Below, piece after piece: positions 18,234 through 26,369 of a DNA stretch of 64,000 nt. Where the stretch lies: positions 62,001 through 126,000 of the forward strand of contig NZ_RJLQ01000010.1 in the NCBI RefSeq assembly GCF_003833015.1, read 5' to 3'. Under the pieces are notes generated by a model, which was not told the DNA's origin, ran no database searches, and worked only from the letters and a program-made list of their open reading frames with translations. The DNA comes from Clostridium sp. E02. Lineage in GTDB: Bacteria > Bacillota > Clostridia > Lachnospirales > Lachnospiraceae. A program made the position numbers and the translations under genes. The number at the start of each line of letters is the position of its first letter. The first letter of the stretch is position 1.

Positions 18234-19553
18234 TTATAAATTCCAGGCTCCATCTGCATTCAGACGGTATCCATCCGGTGTTACCGTATCTTTCAACATC
18301 GCACCATCTTCTCCCATATAATACCACTTTTCTTTGGATTTAACCCAGTAGTTTTCAGCCATCGCCCCATTAGAATGAAAATAATACCAGGCATTGTTGG
18401 AGAATTGGCGAAATCCAGTTGCCATCGCAGAATCAGAATCAAACCAATAATAGCTGCCATCAATCTTCAACCACTCATTGCACGCTCTGTTTCCATCTGA
18501 TTTCTTGTAATACCATCTGGAAACTATCTTTATCCAACCAGAAGTTTGTTCCTGCTTTGACAATGCCTGTCCACCTTTTAAAGCAAATCCATAATCAAGC
18601 AACGCTTTTGTATCGGCATAATGGGTTGACTTGCTTTTCAGAACAACAGCAAGCAGACGTACTCCATCTTTCTCCGCACAGGTAACTAATGTGTTGCCCG
18701 CCAGAGAGGTATATCCGGTTTTTCCTCCAATCACACCAGGATAATATCTGGAGTCAGAAGATTTGATCATCTTATGTCCCATAGTAATGGTTCTGGCAGA
18801 AGCCTTTTTTGTCGCCGGTATCTGGTAGCTCTTTGTTGCACACACCTTCCGAACGATATCATTCTCAAATGCGGCCTTCGCTATCAGGGCCATATCATGA
18901 GGAGTTGTGTAATGATTGGTATTATTTAAGCCGTTGGGATTGACAAAATTTGTGTTGGTACAACCTAGAGCCTTTGCCTTCGCATTCATCATCCCAGCAA
19001 AGGAACCAATGCTCCCTGCTGTATGCTCCGCCAGACCATTGGCTACTTCATTGGCAGACCGGAGCATCAGACCGTAAAGGCACTGTTCTACGGTCAGTTT
19101 GTCACCCTCCGTTAAGGAAAGTGTGACTGCGCCTGATTCTAAATTTGTGGTGGCTGTTTTTGAAAATACAACCGTATCCGATAGCTTAGACCGTTCTGCA
19201 ACAATCAATGCTGTCATAAGTTTTGTGATACTTGCAGGATAATACCTGGTTTCCCCGTTTTTGGAATATAAAACCTCACCTGAGGAGGCATCAAGGAGAA
19301 AGGCGCCTTCTGAAGCAATCTCAGGTTTTGTTACTGACTGGCTCCCCGTCCCTTCTGTTTTGTTATTCTCCTGTGTATCGGACTTTTGACTGTTGTCGAC
19401 TCCCGTTCCTGAAGGGCCATTTTGGTTCTGCGTCTGATCATAGGAATGAGGGAATGGCTGCACCAATGGCACAGCGGATCCGTAGGAAGGTACGGAAACA
19501 AGAAGTGCAAAGCCAATTACAAAACTAAAAATTCTTTTTGTGTTTTTCATCAT
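18234..19553 (-). CDS. D-alanyl-D-alanine carboxypeptidase (PBP5/DacF type) with cell-wall-binding repeats
   Basis: A 439-aa secreted S11 peptidase trimming the terminal D-Ala of peptidoglycan stem peptides. It has a signal peptide (residues 1-28), a low-complexity Gln/Asn/Thr-rich linker (to about 78), and the penicillin-binding core with S108-x-x-K111 (SITK), S166-A-N and K278-T-G. Instead of the usual amphipathic membrane anchor, the C-terminus (from about 340) has Trp/Tyr-rich cell-wall-binding repeats (GWIKIVSRWYYKK, EWLKIDGSYYWF, AWYYFHSNGAM, KWYYMGEDGAM), similar to choline-binding modules. This suggests retention on wall polymers. It is a single-gene unit. Confidence 0.93.
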   Translation of the reverse strand: MMKNTKRIFSFVIGFALLVSVPSYGSAVPLVQPFPHSYDQTQNQNGPSGTGVDNSQKSDTQENNKTEGTGSQSVTKPEIASEGAFLLDASSGEVLYSKNGETRYYPASITKLMTALIVAERSKLSDTVVFSKTATTNLESGAVTLSLTEGDKLTVEQCLYGLMLRSANEVANGLAEHTAGSIGSFAGMMNAKAKALGCTNTNFVNPNGLNNTNHYTTPHDMALIAKAAFENDIVRKVCATKSYQIPATKKASARTITMGHKMIKSSDSRYYPGVIGGKTGYTSLAGNTLVTCAEKDGVRLLAVVLKSKSTHYADTKALLDYGFALKGGQALSKQEQTSGWIKIVSRWYYKKSDGNRACNEWLKIDGSYYWFDSDSAMATGFRQFSNNAWYYFHSNGAMAENYWVKSKEKWYYMGEDGAMLKDTVTPDGYRLNADGAWNL

Positions 19554-19655
19554 TGTCTATATTCTCCTGTATAAATCTGGTTTTCGTTCTTTTTTCTTCC
19601 ATTAGTATAACATAATATTTCCCATTTTCCATTAATTTTTTCTTACATCTGTAAC

Positions 19656-19689
19656 AAAAAACACATCCCCTAATCAGGGATGTGTTTTT
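19656..19689. terminator. Bidirectional terminator after the Nudix gene
   Basis: AAAAACACATCCC...GGGATGTGTTTTT, directly downstream of the minus-strand Nudix gene. T runs occur in both orientations. Confidence 0.8.
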
Positions 19690-19690
19690 C

Positions 19691-20377
19691 TTAATATGTC
19701 TGTTCTCTATATTCTTTTTCCAGATCTTCCAAACGATCCATAGCCGCATTTAAAATCTCTTCATGATCAAAAGCAAGTTTTTCTTGATCTTGCATGTCAA
19801 TCACTGGAAGTAGTTCTATATCGGTATCTTTTTTCCACATATAGCCCTGGCGTTCATAAGTTTCGGTAACCCGATAGCTCATAAAGATATGTTCGTCTTC
19901 ATTCTCGATTGTAAGCGCATAAGTTGATCCATGTTCCAAATCTGAAATTTTCTTTTTATTTACTTCAAACCAACATGCCTTAGAAGCATCATCGCCAGCC
20001 TCTAAAATCAGTTGATCCTTCGAGATCAAAGCTACAAACGACACGGAAATCACCCTTGACCTAGGATCTCGTTTCACATTCCCCCAAGTATAGAGCTGTT
20101 CCAAACAGATTCCATGTAACCCTGTTTCCTCGAAAAGTTCTCTTGCAGCTGCTTCTTCTAACGATTCATCTAAATTGACAAATCCGCCGGGAATTGCCCA
20201 TTGATCCATACATGGGTGGTTTTTTCGCTTAATAAGTAGAATTTCAGCATTCTCCTCTTCCTCGTCTAATGCAAAAATCAAAACATCAACCGTTAAGGAG
20301 GGTCGTTCGTAGTCTCCCGGACGATACTGTGCTAAAAATTCTTTCTCCGTCAGCCCTTCTTCATTCTTTCGTTCCAT
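19691..20377 (-). CDS. Nudix hydrolase (ADP-ribose pyrophosphatase/NrtR-like architecture)
   Basis: A 228-aa Nudix protein. The Nudix box lies at about residues 64-87 (G-x5-E-x7-REL-x-EETG) and coordinates the metal used to cleave nucleoside diphosphate-linked substrates. After the roughly 150-residue hydrolase domain there is an extra C-terminal segment of about 75 residues that could be a remnant or variant of the winged helix seen in NrtR-like NAD regulators; I cannot confirm DNA binding. Possible link to NAD turnover, as nadE is in the window but 12 kb away. The substrate is unknown. Confidence 0.85.
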   Translation of the reverse strand: MERKNEEGLTEKEFLAQYRPGDYERPSLTVDVLIFALDEEEENAEILLIKRKNHPCMDQWAIPGGFVNLDESLEEAAARELFEETGLHGICLEQLYTWGNVKRDPRSRVISVSFVALISKDQLILEAGDDASKACWFEVNKKKISDLEHGSTYALTIENEDEHIFMSYRVTETYERQGYMWKKDTDIELLPVIDMQDQEKLAFDHEEILNAAMDRLEDLEKEYREQTY

Positions 20378-20399
20378 TCTGCCCTTCTTCCTACCAGTT

Positions 20400-20879
20400 T
20401 CAGAAAACGATGGATTTTAGCGCTCCTAAAACCCCTGCACTGGCAAGGGCCATAATCACACCCGCCAAAAGAACGCCTCCCATCACCGCTAATATACTGG
20501 ATTTAAAATCAACATCAAGCAGGCTGGCTGCCAAAGTGCCGGTCCAGGCACCGGTTCCCGGTAAAGGGATCCCTACAAATAGCAGTAGGGCTATAAATAA
20601 CCCTCGTCCAGCTTTTGCCTGTAGTTTTTTCCCTCCGTGTTCTCCTTTATTCAGACACCAGGTAAAAAAGCTGCCAATTATTGGTTTGTCCGCGCCCCAT
20701 TCTAATACCCTTCTGGCAAACAGATAGATAATCGGTACAGGCAGCATGTTTCCAATAATCGCAATGATATAAGACTGGAATAAAGGCAGCCCTATGATTC
20801 TGGAATATGGAATCGCACCACGAAGTTCAACGAGTGGAACCATTGAAATCAGAAACACTGTCATATATTTTTGTAACAT
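20400..20879 (-). CDS. Putative small multi-drug export family membrane protein
   Basis: A 159-aa membrane protein with four to five hydrophobic segments. ISMVPLVELRGAIPY near the N-terminus and FVGIPLPGTGAWTGTLAA in the middle match the COG2426/Sm_multidrug_ex family, distantly related to DedA proteins. It may move lipid-linked or small charged substrates, but the family name rests on weak evidence. It is 22 bases upstream of the Nudix gene and likely co-transcribed. Confidence 0.8.
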   Translation of the reverse strand: MLQKYMTVFLISMVPLVELRGAIPYSRIIGLPLFQSYIIAIIGNMLPVPIIYLFARRVLEWGADKPIIGSFFTWCLNKGEHGGKKLQAKAGRGLFIALLLFVGIPLPGTGAWTGTLAASLLDVDFKSSILAVMGGVLLAGVIMALASAGVLGALKSIVF

Positions 20880-21022
20880 TTTCTATTCCTTTCGTATTAA
20901 AGTCTGCCCCTATACTATACACAAAGATGAACTGTCTATCAACTGTTTTATATAAATATTATAATTTAATGGCATGAAATGGAACTGTTTCTGAATAATA
21001 TATTAACATTTAAGAAAGACTA

Positions 21023-21051
21023 TTGTACTGTTAAATCTATTGTGTTATAAT
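21023..21051 (+). promoter_or_regulatory. Promoter of the PAP2 phosphatase gene
   Basis: -35 TTGTAC (21023-21028), 17-base spacer, -10 TATAAT (21046-21051). Confidence 0.7.
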
Positions 21052-21097
21052 CCACAAAAGTTGGTCAATTTTATTCCAGCTAAGAAGGGTGATTACA

Positions 21098-21754
21098 ATG
21101 AAAAATCTGTTTAAAAAGTATCGGCACGTCTGGATACTCAGCTTCGCCTTTATTTATATTCCATGGTTTCTATACTTGGAAAAGACAGTGACAAGCCATT
21201 ATCATATCATGCACCTTGCCATAGATGACTTTATCCCATTTAATGAATACTTCATCATTCCGTATCTTTTGTGGTTTGCTTATGTGGCAGTAGCTGTCTG
21301 TTACTTTTTTTTAACTGACGTGAAAGGTTACTACCGGCTCTGTGCTATGCTCTTTACCGGCATGACCATCAGTCTGGTGATCTGTACAGTCTTTCCAAAC
21401 GGTACGGATTTCAGGCCATTCATCAATCCAGATAAGAATTTTTACTCTGCCATTGTTGCACGGTTATATTCGGCAGATACCTGCACCAATGTATTTCCAA
21501 GCATTCATGTTTACAACTCCATTTGTGTTCACATTGCGGTTATCAAAAGCAGGCGTATGAAGAATTATCCACTGATTCAGACTGGATCTTTTTTATTGAT
21601 GATATCCATCTGTCTGGCAACAGTCTTCCTAAAACAACATTCTGCCTTTGATGGACTTGGTTCTATCGTTATGGCATATGTTATGTATCAGTTTATCTAT
21701 ACCAATTCTTTGGTACCGAACCGAAAAAAGGTTTCAGAAAAAGCCATCAGTTAA
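21098..21754 (+). CDS. PAP2-family membrane phosphatase
   Basis: A 218-aa integral membrane protein with about six transmembrane helices. Phosphatase motif parts are visible: NVFPSIHVYNS (the PSxH element with the proton-donor His) and KQHSAFDGLGS (the H-x3-D element with the nucleophile His). The first motif (KxxxxxxRP) is degenerate here (NGTDFRPF). Family members dephosphorylate lipid phosphates such as undecaprenyl diphosphate or phosphatidic acid outside the membrane. The start at 21098 is chosen because AAGAAGGG sits eight bases upstream; a GTG nine bases earlier touches that site. Confidence 0.85.
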   Translation: MKNLFKKYRHVWILSFAFIYIPWFLYLEKTVTSHYHIMHLAIDDFIPFNEYFIIPYLLWFAYVAVAVCYFFLTDVKGYYRLCAMLFTGMTISLVICTVFPNGTDFRPFINPDKNFYSAIVARLYSADTCTNVFPSIHVYNSICVHIAVIKSRRMKNYPLIQTGSFLLMISICLATVFLKQHSAFDGLGSIVMAYVMYQFIYTNSLVPNRKKVSEKAIS

Positions 21755-21766
21755 CAGAATAAAAAG

Positions 21767-21802
21767 TCCCCCCTGATCCATTAAGGATAGGGGGGATTTT
21801 TT
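21767..21802. terminator. Bidirectional terminator between PAP2 and glycosyltransferase genes
   Basis: TCCCCCCTGATCC-ATTAA-GGATAGGGGGGA, followed by TTTTTT on the plus strand and AAAAA on the other side. Confidence 0.85.
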
Positions 21803-22820
21803 AGTTAAAACCAAAGAACTTTTGTGTCATCTTGTAGATGGTTATTGGAAACTTCATACCACCTTTTCCAGGTAGGTTCACTCCCTGGCCCAAGAATCCC
21901 CATCGAAGTCTTAAGTATAATTTAAAATTCTGTTTACGAAGATGCTGCCATAATTCTTTTTTCTTCTCCATATTTTCTTCCGATCCTGATTTAATCGCCA
22001 GAATTGAAGATATAACCATCATGATTTCTAAGTATCGCACCATATAGCGCCGAAGTTTTCTTTGCTTCATCTTTGTTACATCATGATAACCTAGCATAAG
22101 CTTCGTCACACGGATCTGTTGGTCAATTCGTCCTATCATCACAGATTCATTGACAGACTGATCCTCTCTTCCAATGAAGTATCGATAAAAATTCACATTC
22201 AGATAATACATGGTTTTCACGTAAGGCAGTGGCTGGTAAACAAATATATTATCCACATAAAAGGTATGCTTTGGAAGTTCTAATTGGCATTCTTTTAAAA
22301 GTTCTGTACGATAGATTACGGAATGCATTAAGATGTACTGTCCAAGCATAAAAAGCTTCACATCAGACCAGTCAATTAGCTGATTCTGAGGAAGTGCCAG
22401 CCGATAATTCATAACCTTCTTCCTACGTGCACCCTGTTTTTCATAGACAAAATTACTTACTAGCATATCCAGTGTTTTTTCCCCGTAAACAAATTGTCTT
22501 AGTGTATTAAGAATCTCTGTGTATGCAGATGGATCCACCCAGTCATCGCTATCAACAACTTTAAAATAGATCCCCACAGCATTCTTTAAGCCCGCATTCA
22601 CTGCGGCTCCATGCCCTCCATTCTCCTGATGGATTGCCTTGCATATATCAGGATATTTTTTTTCATATTCGTCTGCAATTTCCCCCGTACGGTCATTCTT
22701 CGAGCCGTCATCAACGATTAAGATCTCCACTTCATCTCCTCCGGGAAGAAGAGAATCAATACATTTTTTCATATAAGCTTCTGAATGATAGCATGGAATC
22801 GCTACAGATAAAAGTTTCAC
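21801..22820 (-). CDS. Family 2 glycosyltransferase
   Basis: A 339-aa GT-A glycosyltransferase. The N-terminus LSVAIPCYHSEAYMKKCIDSLL, then VEILIVDDGSKNDR (nucleotide binding) and FKVVDSDDWVDP (the D-x-D metal site) define GT2. The C-terminal 150 residues lack membrane segments, so it is probably a cytoplasmic or peripheral enzyme adding sugars to a surface polymer or lipid. The GTG start at 22820 is chosen because GGAGG lies eight bases upstream and it overlaps the CPBP stop by four bases (GTGA), giving coupling with that gene. Confidence 0.9.
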   Translation of the reverse strand: MKLLSVAIPCYHSEAYMKKCIDSLLPGGDEVEILIVDDGSKNDRTGEIADEYEKKYPDICKAIHQENGGHGAAVNAGLKNAVGIYFKVVDSDDWVDPSAYTEILNTLRQFVYGEKTLDMLVSNFVYEKQGARRKKVMNYRLALPQNQLIDWSDVKLFMLGQYILMHSVIYRTELLKECQLELPKHTFYVDNIFVYQPLPYVKTMYYLNVNFYRYFIGREDQSVNESVMIGRIDQQIRVTKLMLGYHDVTKMKQRKLRRYMVRYLEIMMVISSILAIKSGSEENMEKKKELWQHLRKQNFKLYLRLRWGFLGQGVNLPGKGGMKFPITIYKMTQKFFGFN

Positions 22821-23569
22821 ACAATATCCTCCTTTGAATTGTTTTTCCAGTAAATCCGGATCATACAAAATACAGACAGGGCGGCAGATCCCCCTACAAC
22901 AAACGTTGTTGCTGCCAAATTCTCTGTTTGAAACAATAAATTTGCCACACCAGCATTCGTTACAAAAAGCGAAAACAAATTGGCTGATATGTGGAAAACA
23001 CAGGGGGCTAGAATACCTTTTGCAGTCTGATACAGCCACGCTGCGGCGAATCCAAGTAAAAACGCATACATCCCCTGGGGAAGATTCCCATGAAATAGGG
23101 CAAATATACCTGCTGATAGAAAAGCCGAAACGAAAAAGGGCAGACGTTCTTTCAAGGAAGCAAAAATCATCCCTCTAAATATCAGCTCTTCCGCAATTGG
23201 AATCACAAGTCCTGAGGCCATAATCTGAACGGCAAAGGACGGAGAATACAGCGATTTGGCTGCTTCTTCATATGCTTTTGACAGCCCACTGATTCCTAGG
23301 GACTCCACAATAAAGTTACCCAGTATGCAGAGAGACAAACCAAACAAAACAATATAAATAAAACTATCTTCAAGGTTAACCCCGTCCCTCCCCAACTCCC
23401 CTCTTCGCTTTTGATCTCTACCATAAATATAAATAAGGATCGGAATGGTAATCACTGCTGAGATCGCAGTGGCTTCCAGAGCCCCTAATTCCAATCCCAT
23501 AAAGAGCAGAGTCGTTATCATCGTATAAAAGAAAATCGGAAGAATCAGATGCAGAATCATCACTATCAT
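22817..23569 (-). CDS. CPBP-family intramembrane glutamic endopeptidase
   Basis: A 250-aa membrane protein with about eight hydrophobic segments and the CPBP/Abi motifs: EELIFRG (EE-x3-R, catalytic Glu), FALFHGNLPQG (F-x-x-x-H) and HISANLFS (H-x3-N). Homologues are prenyl-protein CAAX proteases or bacteriocin-immunity proteins. Its stop overlaps the glycosyltransferase start, so the two are coupled, but no bacteriocin gene is seen nearby. The substrate is unknown. Confidence 0.88.
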   Translation of the reverse strand: MIVMILHLILPIFFYTMITTLLFMGLELGALEATAISAVITIPILIYIYGRDQKRRGELGRDGVNLEDSFIYIVLFGLSLCILGNFIVESLGISGLSKAYEEAAKSLYSPSFAVQIMASGLVIPIAEELIFRGMIFASLKERLPFFVSAFLSAGIFALFHGNLPQGMYAFLLGFAAAWLYQTAKGILAPCVFHISANLFSLFVTNAGVANLLFQTENLAATTFVVGGSAALSVFCMIRIYWKNNSKEDIV

Positions 23570-23706
23570 AAACTAAGGGTCCTTTCTTTTTCTGTATCTT
23601 CCTAAACATTATACCACCTGTGTTTAATATATCCACCAATTTTTCTTAAATTTTTTCTAAAGAAAACCAAAATTAAACAACGTGCTGACACAAACCTTTT
23701 AATGGG

Positions 23707-23735
23707 TTGCTTTTTTCTACTCTTGATACTATAAT
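23707..23735 (+). promoter_or_regulatory. Carbamate kinase promoter
   Basis: -35 TTGCTT (23707-23712), 17-base spacer, -10 TATAAT (23730-23735). Confidence 0.65.
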
Positions 23736-23783
23736 ATTTTTATGATTTCTGCCAATATAACATCACACGGAGAGGGAAATATT

Positions 23784-24719
23784 ATGCCAAAAAAACGTAT
23801 TGTAATCGCTTTAGGGCACAACGCTTTAGGAACTAATTTGCCAGAACAGAAAACTGCCGTTGCAAAGACAGCCGTAGTCATCGCTGACTTTATCCAGGCT
23901 GGCTGGCAAGTGGCTGTGACACACAGCAATGCTCCTCAAGTAGGTATGATCCATACTGCTATGAATGAATTCGGAAAACTACATGATGGGTATACCTCTG
24001 CACCAATGTCCGTCTGCTCTGCCATGAGTCAGGGCTATATCGGATACGATTTGCAAAACGGCATTCGGGCAGAGCTTATCAAACGGGGGATTTACAAGCC
24101 AGTTGTCACCATTTTGACCCAGATGATGGTGAATCCTTATGACGAAGCATTCTATACTCCCATGAAATCCATCGGGAGATTGATGACAGCAAAAGAAGCA
24201 AAAGAAGAGGAAGAGAAAGGGAACTATGTCGAGGAAATTTCCAACCAGGGATTTCGCAGAGTCGTAGCCTCTCCAAAGCCAGTCTCCATTGTTGAAATTG
24301 ACAGCATTAAGGCGATCTTAGATGCAGATCAAATCGCCATTGCCTGTGGCGGAGGCGGAATCCCAGTGATGGAACAAGGATGCTACTTAAAAGGCGCCAG
24401 TGCAGTGATTGAGAAAGACAGAGCCGCTGGTCTTCTTGCGAAAGAAATCGATGCCGATGTACTGATGATTTTAACAAGTGTAGACAATGTGACGCATCAT
24501 TATGGTAAATCAGATGAATCTGCCCTCAACTTTATGAACACAAAAGAAGCAACCGCTTATATGGAAGCCGGAGAATTTGAAGCTGGTTCTATGCTGCCAA
24601 AGATCGAAGCATCCTTGGACTTTATTTTACATGGGAGAAACCGGACGGCGATCATCACGTCACTGGAAAAGGCAAAGGCAAGCTTAGAGGGAAAAGCTGG
24701 AACCCAAATAAAAGAATAA
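23784..24719 (+). CDS. arcC: Carbamate kinase
   Basis: A 311-aa amino-acid-kinase-fold enzyme that makes ATP and carbamate from carbamoyl phosphate and ADP, usually the last step of arginine deiminase or allantoin/agmatine breakdown. Motifs: IVIALGHNALG at the N-terminus (phosphate binding; usually GGNAL), QMMVNPYDEAF, IACGGGGIPV, and ADVLMILTSVDNV. The start at 23784 has GGAGAGGG upstream. arcA, ptcA and an arginine/ornithine antiporter are not in the window, so the upstream pathway is not evident; ornithine carbamoyltransferase at 1490-2425 is under a separate, ArgR-type promoter. Confidence 0.94.
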   Translation: MPKKRIVIALGHNALGTNLPEQKTAVAKTAVVIADFIQAGWQVAVTHSNAPQVGMIHTAMNEFGKLHDGYTSAPMSVCSAMSQGYIGYDLQNGIRAELIKRGIYKPVVTILTQMMVNPYDEAFYTPMKSIGRLMTAKEAKEEEEKGNYVEEISNQGFRRVVASPKPVSIVEIDSIKAILDADQIAIACGGGGIPVMEQGCYLKGASAVIEKDRAAGLLAKEIDADVLMILTSVDNVTHHYGKSDESALNFMNTKEATAYMEAGEFEAGSMLPKIEASLDFILHGRNRTAIITSLEKAKASLEGKAGTQIKE

Positions 24720-24792
24720 TCCGTAACCTATTTGAATAAGGACAAACCTTACTTTCATATATTAGACCAAACGACAGGTAACGGAGTTTTAA

Positions 24793-25641
24793 ATGATGAA
24801 CTTCATTCGCAAAAAACAGATCGATCCAGAAAAAGGAAAATACGTATTAAAGGTATTCCTCCTCTTTCTCTGCGCTTTTTTGGCTGGACATCTTGGTGCC
24901 AAATTTACGGATCATCACAAGGTCATCGAAACAGCTGCAGATGGAAATTGGGGACTGAGTTTCCAACAAGAAGGTCAGCCCCCAGTTGCTAATGCGACCA
25001 TGGATTACTTAAAACAATATCAATCCTACTATGCGGATAAAACTCCAGAGAAAGTGCTCTACCTTACCTTTGATGCTGGTTATGAAAATGGCAATACCCC
25101 TGCAATACTGGATGCCTTAAAAAAGCATCATGCTCATGCTACATTTTTCGTGGTTGGCAACTACATAGAAACAGCTCCTGATCTGGTAAAACGAATGGTT
25201 GATGAAGGACATATCGTGGGAAACCATACCTATCATCATCCGGATATGTCAAAGATTTCCTCCAAAGAAGGATTCGAAAAAGAAATTGGGAACCTGGAAA
25301 CTCTATTTGAAAAGACAACTGGACAGTCCATGAAAAAATACTACCGTCCGCCCCAGGGAAAATACAGTGAAACTAACCTTAAGTTAGCCAAAGATATGGG
25401 ATACTGTACATTTTTCTGGAGTCTTGCTTATGTGGACTGGTATCAGGATAAACAACCGACCAAGGAAGAAGCCTTCAAAAAACTGTTGGGAAGAATTCAT
25501 CCCGGTGCCATCGTTCTTTTGCACAGTACTTCAAAAACCAATGCAGAAATTCTTGATGAGCTCTTAACCAAGTGGGAAGAGATGGGATATCAATTTGGCA
25601 CACTGGATCAATTGGTTGACCACATGCAAAAAGAAGAATAA
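24793..25641 (+). CDS. Polysaccharide deacetylase, PdaA-like
   Basis: A 282-aa carbohydrate esterase family 4 enzyme with an N-terminal signal anchor (about residues 18-37). NodB motifs: LTFDAGYENGNT (the usual second Asp is Ala, as in PdaA-type enzymes), NHTYHHPDMS (metal-binding H-x3-H), RPPQGKYS and IVLLHS. Its closest family resemblance is the spore-cortex muramic-delta-lactam de-N-acetylase PdaA, which suggests a spore-former, but a vegetative peptidoglycan or chitooligosaccharide role is not excluded. It follows arcC by 73 bases and may be read from the same promoter. Confidence 0.9.
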   Translation: MMNFIRKKQIDPEKGKYVLKVFLLFLCAFLAGHLGAKFTDHHKVIETAADGNWGLSFQQEGQPPVANATMDYLKQYQSYYADKTPEKVLYLTFDAGYENGNTPAILDALKKHHAHATFFVVGNYIETAPDLVKRMVDEGHIVGNHTYHHPDMSKISSKEGFEKEIGNLETLFEKTTGQSMKKYYRPPQGKYSETNLKLAKDMGYCTFFWSLAYVDWYQDKQPTKEEAFKKLLGRIHPGAIVLLHSTSKTNAEILDELLTKWEEMGYQFGTLDQLVDHMQKEE

Positions 25642-25670
25642 AGAAGAAAGAAATTTTAGGCTTTGAAAAA

Positions 25671-25705
25671 GGACTTAAGTAGGATGAACTTAAGCCCCTT
25701 TTTTT
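25671..25705. terminator. Bidirectional terminator between deacetylase and Crp-type gene
   Basis: GGACTTAAGT-AGGATGA-ACTTAAGCCC followed by TTTTTTT on the plus strand; the reverse side has TTTTTC. Confidence 0.85.
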
Positions 25706-26369
25706 ATCTCAAACTATCTGCTGCCAGTAGTTTTAACCCTTTTTCATCTAGAAGCTCCACGCTTCCTCTTGTGATTTTGACTAGATGTTCTGCCTGAAAC
25801 ATACGAAGCATTCTAGTTACGACTTCTCTTGCTGTGCCCAGATGATGAGCAATCTGTTCATGGGTAATGGATAGTTCATTGGTATCATGAAGTTCTCCCT
25901 CTTCCAACAAAAAGGCGGCTATCCTGCCATCCATCTTTTTATTCATCACCTGATCCATCAGCCACATTACTTCCGAAAATCTAGAAGCCATTAATTCATT
26001 GGTGAAATTAGAAGCTGCGGCAGACTCTTCCATCAGTTCCTTATAAACTTGGGAAGGAATCATTAAGACGTGGGAATCTTCTTCCGCCTCAACCGTAACA
26101 TCAAATTGAATATTTTTAATCATACAAGGACCAGAAAACAAACATATATCCCGATCCAACAACCGATACAATGTAAGTTCTCTTCCCTCATCTGATATCA
26201 TAAAAGCTCTTAGCTGTCCCCCTGTTACTAAAAGAAACCCAATGCAGTCATCTCCACTGTGAACCAGCGTTCCTTTCTCAAACGTAACCTCTCTGGTCTT
26301 TTGTAGAAGCTTCTCCTTCTGTTTTTCTGTTAGTTTATTCCAGAACGGAAGATAATCTCCAAGTATCAT
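25704..26369 (-). CDS. Crp/Fnr-family transcriptional regulator
   Basis: A 221-aa regulator: cyclic-nucleotide-binding-like beta barrel (about 15-125), dimerisation helix, and a C-terminal winged helix (ELSITHEQIAHHLGTAREVVTRMLRMF). The barrel lacks the R and S/T pair needed for cAMP, and I see no FNR-type N-terminal cysteine cluster, although isolated Cys residues occur (C42, C76, C82 region). It may sense redox or a small ligand. Its ATG overlaps the stop of the FokI-type nuclease gene as ATGA, so it is translationally coupled to a restriction enzyme, an unusual pairing. Confidence 0.9.
   Translation of the reverse strand: MILGDYLPFWNKLTEKQKEKLLQKTREVTFEKGTLVHSGDDCIGFLLVTGGQLRAFMISDEGRELTLYRLLDRDICLFSGPCMIKNIQFDVTVEAEEDSHVLMIPSQVYKELMEESAAASNFTNELMASRFSEVMWLMDQVMNKKMDGRIAAFLLEEGELHDTNELSITHEQIAHHLGTAREVVTRMLRMFQAEHLVKITRGSVELLDEKGLKLLAADSLR

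Noticed and set aside
20269-20727. 152-codon open frame antisense to the Nudix and small export genes
   Set aside because: It crosses two real genes on the opposite strand and resembles no protein family.
22820-23039. A longer N-terminus for the glycosyltransferase
   Set aside because: It would lie inside the CPBP gene and its sequence is Cys-rich and unlike the family; a GTG at 22820 has a good ribosome site.
25704-26369. C-protein of a restriction-modification system
   Set aside because: The gene next to the nuclease is a full Crp/Fnr protein with sensor barrel and not a small XRE-type C-protein.
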